Shown one piece after another: positions 56,084 through 64,000 of a stretch of DNA of 64,000 bases. Under the pieces are notes generated by a model that did no database searches, was not told the DNA's origin, and saw only the letters and a list, made by a program, of their open reading frames with translations. This DNA is from AWTP1-13 sp963797005 (GTDB lineage Bacteria; Pseudomonadota; Alphaproteobacteria; Rhizobiales; Hyphomicrobiaceae): contig CAWCOF010000011.1 of NCBI GenBank assembly GCA_963797005.1, forward strand, positions 1 to 64,000. Reading direction: 5' to 3'. The first letter of the stretch is position 1; every line of letters begins with the position of its first letter. Made by a program: the position numbers and the translations under genes.

Positions 56084-56118
56084 TGGGCCTTCCGCGAGCG
56101 CAGGCCTCGATGGAATTG

Positions 56119-56415
56119 CTATTCCATCCACATCCCGCTCGTCAGGTCGTCCCACTCCGGATTGACTGCCTGCATCAGCCGCACCTTCCATGCGCGCGGC
56201 CAGTGCTTGATGTTGCTCTCGCGCTGTATGGCATCGGTGATGAGGTCATACTCGTCGAAATAGACAAGCCGATTGACCTTGTAGCGCCTGGTGAATGCCG
56301 ATGCTGTTCCCTGCTTGTGCTGCTCGACGCGAAGGGCCAAGTTGCTCGTCACCCCGACATAGAGCGTGCCGTGCTTGCGACTTGCCATGAAATAGACGTA
56401 GCCGCGCTTGCGCAT
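56119..56415 (-). CDS. Small GIY-YIG nuclease-like protein
   Basis: A 98-residue GIY-YIG domain protein. The start at 56415 gives MRKRGYVYFMASRKHGTLYVGVTSNLALRVEQHKQG, with the Y-V-Y / L-Y-V-G-V pair in place of GIY-YIG and the conserved Arg of LALRVEQHK. FTRRYKVNRLVYFDEY and AIQRESNIKHWPRAWK give the later conserved Glu and Arg/Lys. Bracketed by palindromes in opposite orientation. A longer frame upstream is encoded by the palindrome itself and is not believed. Confidence 0.88.
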   Translation of the reverse strand: MRKRGYVYFMASRKHGTLYVGVTSNLALRVEQHKQGTASAFTRRYKVNRLVYFDEYDLITDAIQRESNIKHWPRAWKVRLMQAVNPEWDDLTSGMWME

Positions 56416-56494
56416 GAAATGCCGTCCAATGTTCGGATGATTGTAGGCCGGCGCACGCACGCCAACAATGATGCGTGGTGGTTGCTGGACTTTG

Positions 56495-56527
56495 GAATGG
56501 ATGGCCGGGACAAGCCCGGCCATGACG
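56495..56527. repeat. REP-like palindrome, right of the GIY-YIG gene
   Basis: The core atggccggg-acaag-cccggccat (56501-56523) is inverted relative to the copy at 56051, so the two flank the GIY-YIG gene. Confidence 0.8.
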
Positions 56528-56564
56528 TAGGTGGCACGAAAATCGCTTCGACCCCGAGGACAAC

Positions 56565-58173
<1,609 letters not shown>

Positions 58174-58197
58174 TAGGCACCAGCGCGCCGCGCAGGG

Positions 58198-58377
58198 CTC
58201 CCCTCCCCCTTGCGGGGAGGGGATGGGGGTGGGGGTACCGCAGGCAGGTGCGGATATAGTGTGGACATTGTCGCCGGCGAAGTCGTGATGCGCTCTATAC
58301 TGCGCTTCGAATTGACGGCTGGCGATCCGAGGCTCACCCCACTCCTACCCCCTCCCCGTCAAGGGGAGGGGAATCCG
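58198..58377. repeat. GC-rich paired palindromes after mccB
   Basis: A left hairpin (ctcccctcccccttgcggggagggg) with tggggggtggggg-type sequence, and a right hairpin (ccctccccgtcaaggggaggg) preceded by caccccactcctacc. The Gly-rich string of the left copy pairs with the C-rich string of the right, about 130 bp apart. It is related in layout, but not sequence, to the composite palindromes elsewhere. Confidence 0.65.
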
Positions 58378-58380
58378 GTT

Positions 58381-58497
58381 GGCGAACTGTGGGACGACGA
58401 GAGCATTGCTCCGGGCGAGGCCCGGCGCGTCGTGGCGCTGGCGGCGGCGCTGAATGCGCCGATCCCGAAGCCGAGGTGGGGCGTGTTTCGGATGTGA
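58381..58497 (+). pseudogene. Second copy of the mccB 3' end
   Basis: About 38 codons, GELWDDESIAPGEARRVVALAAALN then APIPKPRWGVFRM, match the mccB C-terminus (RLWDDGIITPGETRRVVALALSAALNAPIPEPRWGVFRM split across its final exon of codons). It ends at its own stop codon. It is a truncated, diverged duplicate with no start. Confidence 0.85.
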
Positions 58498-58515
58498 CAA
58501 GCCGATAGGCTTGTC

Positions 58516-58599
58516 ATGGTCGGGCTTGTCCCGACCATCCATCTATCAACGGGCTCCGGCGTTTGCTTCACGCCGGATCCTCGGGACAAGCCCGAGGAT
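58516..58599. repeat. Two more REP-like palindromes
   Basis: Cores atggtcggg-cttgt-cccgaccat (58516-58538) and atcctcggg-acaag-cccgaggat (58577-58599), in opposite orientation. They belong to the same gggcttgtccc family as the copies flanking the GIY-YIG gene. They separate the second and third mccB tail copies. Confidence 0.75.
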
Positions 58600-58610
58600 G
58601 ACAAGGGAGA

Positions 58611-58696
58611 GGACGCGCCGCGTGGTGGCGCTGGCGCTATCGGCCGCCCTCAACGCACTCATCCCGGAGCCACGGTGGGGCGTCTTTAGGATGTGA
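58611..58696 (+). pseudogene. Third copy of the mccB 3' end
   Basis: Codons for RTRRVVALALSAALN and ALIPEPRWGVFRM closely match the original gene, with a few base changes, and end with a stop at 58696. Shorter than the second copy. A decayed duplicate. Confidence 0.82.
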
Positions 58697-58731
58697 TTGA
58701 CCAAAGCTCCAACCACAAGCCCCCCACTAAC

Positions 58732-60412
58732 TCAACTTGCAAACCGCCGTCGAATGGACCGCGCTAGTTTCGACATTGGTTCCAATTCTAGATCCGAAAA
58801 TTGCGTAGTTTTCTTGAACTCTTCCAAATATTTCCTCTTAAGACGCTGCTTGGCTTCTCGCCTGCTAGCACCGCTCTGAGAAGTTAACTGCATCACCAAA
58901 TCGGTCTCTCGCCCGTTTACAGTACTCAATACTCTATCGGGCAGAAGTCCCTCTATGGCCTCTCGGCCGGGCTTGGCAATTCCAACCGAGAAATAATCGG
59001 TGCCGTCACGAAGACCAACGCTCTGCAGAGGCCTGATAACATCTTGCGCGGCATCGAGGTCGAAGGTTATAAGGTATTTGTCCACTTTACTCAGCAAAAA
59101 CTTTAGGACAGCGACATTTTTCAAAGCGTCTTTGCCATTGTAGGCTACAGTATCAATATCCTCGGGTATATCAAAAGCGCTCGTTTTATAGCGCCGCCTA
59201 AGGTGCTCGATGTACTCCTTGTCGGCATCTCCCTCTACAAGTAAAACCCTGGACCCTCGCGGTCCAAACAGAAAGCGCCATCTTTCAAATTCTGGCGGAA
59301 CGACACCTAGATGCTCAGCAAATGGGGCCATCCATTGCGCGTCTTGGGTATCAACCTTCTCTGTTCCCACCAATTTTCCATATGCCACTTTTCGACGGAG
59401 TAGAATATTTGATGCCGGATTTACCTGATTTAGCATGTAGGGGCTGTGCGTTGAAGCCAATATTTGGATCCCGAGCTCGGTCGATAACGCCTGGAGAAGC
59501 TTTCCAAATTCCGCTTGCGCTGAGGGGTGAAGGAAGCTCTCCGGCTCTTCTATGACGACTATGGGCGTAATGCGGTTCTCATCGCCCGCACCGATTTTGA
59601 TGCGGTTCGCTTGAAGTACTGTCATAAGAATTTGCGTTCGGTTCTGAGTGCCCGTCCCCCAATCCATCAATGGGACTTCTGCACTTCGGTCTTTTAGCGT
59701 AATCAAAAATGGCATGCGTCGCGATGAATAACTTTCCATTGAAGCGAAACTAACCTCGTATTTTTCACTCAACCTGCCCAACATCCTTTCGCATTCTTCC
59801 TTGTGCCTTCGCGTAACTTTTTTTACGTTTCTCTGCACGCGCGCTTCGGCATCCGCAACTATCTTATACTCCTCGATGGAGAGATGAACGGGGAACGCAC
59901 TTGCAAGTTTGCCCGCGTAAAAAAAAGTACTCACTCACCTCATGTGGCGCGTTGTGCAAAAACATAGCGTTGGAAGACCGCAATTTGGTCAATATTTCGG
60001 CGGCATCGGTATCGGCGATAGAGCCGGCGCCTATACTCATTGACCATTTTACTTTGTCCTGCTGGCCGACAGTCACCGAGACGTTAAGCTCGACATCGTC
60101 GCCCATCTGTCTTTTTGAAAATTTTTCAATGAAGCTTATCAGTGAATGGTCGTTCTTTCTCGATAAAGAGAGTGCATAGCTAATATGGATAGCGGGGTTG
60201 TTTTTGACCCATTGCGTTCTGTCATCCACATAGTCCAAACCTGGGTCCGGCCCCGGCCGAGGCATATGTTGAAACAGCAACACCAGCAACCGTATTATCG
60301 CAGACTTGCCCGCGTTGTTATGCCCGGAGAGCGTGGAGTAGTCGGAAGCGAACTCCGTTTGGAAATTCTCCAGTGTTCGATAATTTTTTGCCTTGACAGC
60401 TTTTACTCGCAT
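58732..60412 (-). CDS. OLD-family ATPase with TOPRIM nuclease domain, split at a T8 run
   Basis: A predicted AAA/ABC ATPase-TOPRIM protein of the OLD (overcoming lysogenization defect) type. N-terminal Walker A GHNNAGKS (30-37). Walker B IVVIEEPESFLHP, then ASTHSPYML. TOPRIM: LLVEGDADKEYIEHL and FDLDAAQD. The two halves lie in different frames, joined by removing one base from the T8 run (A8 at 59919-59926 on the + strand); the repaired length is about 559 residues. AT-rich compared with all neighbours and rich in Lys/Ile codons, so horizontally acquired. No UvrD-like partner (as in Gabija) is adjacent. OLD proteins are anti-phage or DNA-processing nucleases. Confidence 0.9.
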
Positions 60413-60629
60413 CTCGCTATCCGAAGGTTGCTACGACCACTGGACCGACTTTACCTTCCTAGCCAGGAAAGACAACTGCGCTTGATCCGAGTAGCTGTTG
60501 ATATTCACCTCTGGCGACATCCTAGCGGGCTGCCCAATCACCTCGGAGATGAGGGCTCAGGCGGACTGCAGCGATAACCCGGAGCTTCCATGCCGAAATT
60601 TGCGCGCCTATACTCCCGAGTTGCGCATT

Positions 60630-60950
60630 TCAAGCCGCGCGCGGCAGGATCGTCTTCAGCTGGTCGGCGATCTGCCGGCGGCGGGCCATCAGCTTGTAGT
60701 CGGTCTGCAGCCGGAGGAAGAATCCCTCCGACAGGCGCAAGTAGCGTGCGAGCCGCAGATCGGCGTCGGCGGAAATGGCGCGCTTGCCCCGCACGATCTT
60801 GTTGATGCGTCGGGGCGGCACATGGATTGCGTTGGCCACCGCCGTCTGCGATAGCCCCATGGGCTTCAAGAACTCCTCCATCAGGATCTCGCCCGGATGC
60901 GGGTTGTGCAGGTGGCGCTTCGCAGCTGGCGATTTCCATTTCGTGGCCAT
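60630..60950 (-). CDS. HigA-type antitoxin / Xre-family regulator
   Basis: A 106-residue helix-turn-helix protein. Start at 60950. HPGEILMEEFLKPMGLSQTAVANAIHVPPRRINKIVRGKRAIS is the typical HigA DNA-binding region. The toxin HigB normally precedes higA on the same strand; no toxin gene is seen upstream, so it may be an orphan or have lost its partner. Confidence 0.86.
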   Translation of the reverse strand: MATKWKSPAAKRHLHNPHPGEILMEEFLKPMGLSQTAVANAIHVPPRRINKIVRGKRAISADADLRLARYLRLSEGFFLRLQTDYKLMARRRQIADQLKTILPRAA

Positions 60951-60977
60951 GCCACCGTGTATCACGTTTGGAGCGAG

Positions 60978-61052
60978 CAGCTGCCCCTCACGCCATCCCT
61001 CTCGTTGTGGCGAAGCCATGCTCCCCATGGACGCAAGCGGGGAGAGGGAGAC
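60978..61052. repeat. Partial, diverged composite palindrome
   Basis: Ctgcccctca...ccctctcgttg then ccatgctccccatgg and gcggggagaggg. It matches the right-hand half of the elements at 32772, 51972 and 53802. Lies between the antitoxin and GFA genes. Confidence 0.65.
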
Positions 61053-61124
61053 CCGTTGGCGGCGCCTTCGTTGCCTCCCGCCGGTGCTCGCGCGACAATG
61101 CGGGCGAGACAACGGGAGGGTCCC

Positions 61125-61532
61125 ATGAAACTGGAAGGCGGATGCTACTGCGGCGCGGTGCGCTATGTGGCCGAGGGCGAGCCGACGCTCAAGGCGCAAT
61201 GCCACTGCCGCGAATGCCAGTACATCTCCGGCGGCGCGCCCAACATGTTCCTGCTCATGCCGCCCGATGGATTTCGCTACACCCAGGGCGCGCCCAGGCA
61301 GTTCGCGCGCAGCGACCTCGAGCAGCCCGTAACGCGGGAGTTCTGCGCCGACTGCGGCACGCACCTCACCACGCGGCGGCCAGGCCTGAAGGCCGTGATC
61401 CTGAAGGTCGGGACACTCGATGACCCGAGCCTGTTCGGCACGCCGCAGATGGCGATCTACACGGTCGACAAGCAGGCCTTCCATCAGATCCCGGACGGCC
61501 TGCCCACCTTCGAACGGCTGCCGAAACGATAG
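61125..61532 (+). CDS. GFA-family (glutathione-dependent formaldehyde-activating-like) protein
   Basis: A 135-residue Zn-binding protein. GGCYCGAVRY and AQCHCRECQYISGG provide the first cysteine set, EFCADCGTHL the second. Start at 61125 after gggaggg. Family members include S-hydroxymethylglutathione synthase, but many have unknown roles. Confidence 0.92.
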   Translation: MKLEGGCYCGAVRYVAEGEPTLKAQCHCRECQYISGGAPNMFLLMPPDGFRYTQGAPRQFARSDLEQPVTREFCADCGTHLTTRRPGLKAVILKVGTLDDPSLFGTPQMAIYTVDKQAFHQIPDGLPTFERLPKR

Positions 61533-61660
61533 CCGCGCCGCGAGAGGCGGCACGTGGTCGCGCAGGGCTTCCGTGCCGCGGATACGGCGCGCATGTCACA
61601 CTATCGCAACATGAGTTTGCGACGCCCATATGCAAGGCTGGTCCAGACCGTGGATATGGC

Positions 61661-62827
61661 ATGGATACGTTTGCGCTCCTCGCCGCGGCATTCGCCGCCT
61701 TCGCGCTGACCGCCTATCTGGCGAGCGTTCTCAATGCGGCCTGGCGGCTTCGGATCCCGCCGCAAACAACGCCCCCGGCTTTGGAGGAAGAGCCGCCGCC
61801 CGTCACCATCGTCCGCCCGGTGTGCGGTCTGGAGGCCTTCGAGGAAGAGACGCTGCGCTCCACCTTCACGCTCCGCTATCCAAGCTTCGAGATCCTGTTC
61901 TGCTGCGCCAACCGCAGCGACCCCGTCGTGCCCCTGGTCGAGCGGCTGATGGCCGAGCACCCACAAATCGCCGCGCGGCTGCTGTTCGGCGACGAGCGCA
62001 TCTCGCTCAACCCGAAGCTCAACAACATCGTCAAGGGATGGCGGACCGCGGCGCACGAGTGGATCGTCATGGCCGACAGCAACGTCGACATGCCGCCCGA
62101 CTTCATCGAGCGGCTGCTCGCCGCCTGGCGCAAGGATGATACCGGCCTCGTCAGCGCGCCGCCCATCGGCTGCCGGCCGGGGACCGTTTGGGCCGAGCTG
62201 GAGTGTGCCTTCCTCAACGCCTATCAGGCGCGCTGGCAGTACGCGGCCGACAGCGCCGGCATGGGCTTCGCACAAGGCAAGGTCATGCTCTGGCGGCGGA
62301 GCGACCTGGAGAAGGCCGGCGGCATCCAGGCGCTGGGAGCCGAGCTTGCCGAGGACGCCGCGGCGACCAAAGTGGTGCGCGGCCTCGGCAAGCGCGTGCG
62401 GCTCGCCGACGGCGCCTTCCCGCAGCCGCTGGGGGTCAGGAGCGCACTGCAGGTATGGAACCGCCAGCTGCGGTGGGCGCGCCTCAGGCGGTGCACCTTC
62501 CCGCAATACTTCGCGCTGGAGCCCCTATCCGGCCTTCTGCTGCCGCTGCTGGCGGGCACGTTTGCCATAGAGGCACTGGAGGTGGACGGCGCCTGCCTTG
62601 CCGCCGCCCTCATGGTGGCGATCTGGCTGGCGTCGGAGGCATGGCTCAACGCAGCCATGGGCTGGCACCTGACCTGGCGTTCGCCGTTCCTATGGCTACT
62701 GCGCGAGATCGCCCTGCCGGTGATCTGGCTGCAGGCCTGGTTCAGCAGCAATTTGAGCTGGCGCGGCAGCGACTTGAGCCTCGAGAGCGGCGACGTCGGC
62801 CTGGGCGCGGCCGGCGGCCGTCCCTGA
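61661..62827 (+). CDS. GT21-like ceramide glucosyltransferase-family glycosyltransferase
   Basis: A 388-residue membrane glycosyltransferase. N-terminal helix, then a GT-A domain: PVTIVRPVCGLEAFEEETL, EILFCCANRSDP, MADSNVDMPPDF (DxD-like), and WNRQLRWARLRR, the (Q/R)xxRW motif of processive or ceramide-type transferases. C-terminal membrane helices follow. Related to hopanoid (HpnI) and glycosphingolipid enzymes; the actual acceptor is unknown. Confidence 0.88.
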   Translation: MDTFALLAAAFAAFALTAYLASVLNAAWRLRIPPQTTPPALEEEPPPVTIVRPVCGLEAFEEETLRSTFTLRYPSFEILFCCANRSDPVVPLVERLMAEHPQIAARLLFGDERISLNPKLNNIVKGWRTAAHEWIVMADSNVDMPPDFIERLLAAWRKDDTGLVSAPPIGCRPGTVWAELECAFLNAYQARWQYAADSAGMGFAQGKVMLWRRSDLEKAGGIQALGAELAEDAAATKVVRGLGKRVRLADGAFPQPLGVRSALQVWNRQLRWARLRRCTFPQYFALEPLSGLLLPLLAGTFAIEALEVDGACLAAALMVAIWLASEAWLNAAMGWHLTWRSPFLWLLREIALPVIWLQAWFSSNLSWRGSDLSLESGDVGLGAAGGRP

Positions 62828-63130
62828 TCGCGTGACCGACGCGGCAATGCAGGCACGCGCCCAGCGATGCGGGGCCTGACCGCACGCATTGCCGTGCGAT
62901 TCCCTCAAGGCCACCCTTCTGCACCGAAGAACATCAAGCGCTTGCCCGACGAAAGGGCAGCAGTTGCCCAACATTCGCGCGGTTGGGAACCCGGCGGCTC
63001 ATCTCTGCGTTGCAATAGCCGTCAATTGCGGCCGCCGCGCAACACCTAGACTGGGACGCATGCTGCGAATCGCACCAAACTTCGATCCTTGCAACGTGTC
63101 GCACCCGCGCAGCTATGACGGGCACGGGCT

Positions 63131-63186
63131 TTGCAGTTTGGCGTTTGCAGATTGCAGTTTCTGCGATTGCAGTCCCTGCGATTGCA
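63131..63186. repeat. Short direct repeats
   Basis: A run of tttgcag / ctgcgattgcag units, two of the latter nearly perfect (63161-63185). Small and perhaps incidental, it lies in the promoter region before the 63298 gene. Confidence 0.6.
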
Positions 63187-63297
63187 CATCGTGCGTAAGC
63201 CGGAACGGCGAACAAGTACGCGTGTCGGCAGATCGGGACGGAAATTTGCTCAAGGGGAGGTGAAGCGAGGCACAAACACGATTGGACGAGGCACGGC

Positions 63298-63630
63298 ATG
63301 TCGAAGAAATGGCTCTTGGCCGCCCTGCTTGCGGCAGCGACCCCTGCGGCAGCGCACGACTGGTACCCGTTGGAGTGCTGCCACGCCTTGGATTGTGCGC
63401 CCGCCGAGAAGGTCGAGATGCTGCAAGGCCCAGCCATGGCCAGCATGCTCGGGGCCGGCACCAGCACCCCAATCGGCTCGATGCTCGTCACCTCCAAGCA
63501 CGGCACCGTGATCGTGCCCGCCAACTTCCCCAGGCGCGAATCCAAGGACAGCCGCATGCACGTGTGCATGCGGCCCGGTGAAGGCGGCAATATGCGCCTG
63601 CTGTGCATCTTCATGCCGCCGGCCATGTGA
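63298..63630 (+). CDS. Small exported Cys-containing protein
   Basis: A 110-residue protein with signal peptide MSKKWLLAALLAAATPAAA and probable cleavage after AHA-like residues. The mature part has five cysteines (ECCHALDC, HVCMRPG, LLCIFM), suggesting disulfides. The ribosome-binding site is weak. No family named. Confidence 0.82.
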   Translation: MSKKWLLAALLAAATPAAAHDWYPLECCHALDCAPAEKVEMLQGPAMASMLGAGTSTPIGSMLVTSKHGTVIVPANFPRRESKDSRMHVCMRPGEGGNMRLLCIFMPPAM

Positions 63631-63824
63631 GGCCTCTGTCGCCGGGACAATTTCCAAGACTCTGATCTGCGAGCCTCGCCGCTCGGCGATATAGGCGCGT
63701 GCATCCCTATTCGGGATCGAGGTCTCTTGGCTCTTTTGATGCGCGCGGCAGGGGCACGGAAACGTTTCATTAACGAACGCATGAAAGGATTTGCTTAACC
63801 GAAACAACCCGCTCCACCTTGCTC

Positions 63825-64000
63825 ATGCCCCCCGTCCTCGACGACGGCGCACTGCGCCTCACCTCCAGCCTCAGCGAGGCCCGCAACGACACCGGCCGCA
63901 TCGCTTTCTGCGGCCCCATCGTGCTCTCCGCCATCACCGGCTACTCGGTCAGCAAGGTGGAGACCGAGATTCGCGCCTTCCGCGACCTGGCCGCCGGCAC
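63825..64000 (+). CDS. Unidentified gene, 5' part
   Basis: An open frame from ATG 63825 runs off the window. It begins MPPVLDDGALRLTSSL, continues with NDTGRIAFCGPIVLSAI and ends TEIRAFRDLAAG. The composition is that of a real protein, but only 58 codons are visible and no domain can be named. Confidence 0.6.
   Translation, partial: MPPVLDDGALRLTSSLSEARNDTGRIAFCGPIVLSAITGYSVSKVETEIRAFRDLAAG

Noticed and set aside
56416..56523. N-terminal extension of the GIY-YIG protein beginning MAGLVPAIHS
   Set aside because: That peptide is encoded by the flanking palindrome and is a common false start in rhizobial annotations.

Overview
The window is a high-GC, gene-dense chromosomal segment, most likely from an alphaproteobacterium of the Hyphomicrobiales (rhizobial) type. 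Pointers are the ruvB/ybgC/tolQRA neighbourhood, a TIGR02302-like Gln-rich membrane protein, DUF1194, the cysG-DUF2849-cysI-DUF934 operon, poly-3-hydroxybutyrate genes, and many dispersed palindromic repeats of the kind common in rhizobial genomes. No rRNA, tRNA or CRISPR array was seen. The species cannot be named from the sequence alone.

Layout. 0-1.2 kb: a twice-frameshifted IS630-type transposase whose end abuts the tolA stop codon. 1.2-8.1 kb (minus strand): tolA, tolR, tolQ, then a DinJ/YafQ toxin-antitoxin pair, a small gene and a PaaI-type thioesterase lying between tolQ and ybgC, then a metallophosphoesterase and ruvB. 8.3-16 kb: two paralogous small Cys-rich exported proteins, a TauE/SafE permease, a Sel1 protein/ThiE-like pair, a VOC protein, class I fructose-bisphosphate aldolase, a MAPEG protein and a CAP lipoprotein. 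16-26 kb: a tandem-repeat block, a two-gene cassette (putative winged-helix partner plus a 1095-residue double P-loop ATPase with a HerA/FtsK-like C-terminal motor), an FAH-family enzyme, and a large membrane/coiled-coil protein of unknown function. 26-36.5 kb: macrodomain protein, methyltransferases, zur-znuC-znuB, ispG, 3-hydroxybutyrate dehydrogenase, a RidA-like protein, a PRMT-like methyltransferase and a vWA protein. 36.6-49.5 kb: alpha-2-macroglobulin with pbpC, a PHB depolymerase, a LysR regulator and the TIGR02302-like protein. 49.9-54.5 kb: ferredoxin and the siroheme/sulfite reductase operon. 54.5-64 kb: rhodanese, MsrB, a GIY-YIG gene bracketed by inverted repeats, the methylcrotonyl-CoA carboxylase beta gene with decayed copies of its 3' end, an AT-rich OLD-family ATPase/TOPRIM gene, a HigA-type antitoxin, a GFA protein, a GT21 glycosyltransferase and a secreted small protein.

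How the genes work together. TolQRA energise the outer membrane; ybgC and ruvB are usual neighbours, but tolB and pal are not in view and the IS sits where they would normally follow. Zur-ZnuCB handle zinc. CysG-DUF2849-CysI-DUF934 carry out assimilatory sulfite reduction. PhaZ and Bdh serve PHB use. A2M and PbpC form the usual periplasmic trap/peptidoglycan pair.

The best candidates for something undescribed are the 16.4-20.9 kb double-ATPase cassette, the roughly 150-bp composite palindromes that have entered two genes of the sulfite-reductase operon in frame, the GIY-YIG gene flanked by inverted palindromes, and the OLD-type nuclease split at a T8 run. Eight single-base frame disruptions, several in normally essential genes, mean consensus error must be excluded before calling pseudogenes.
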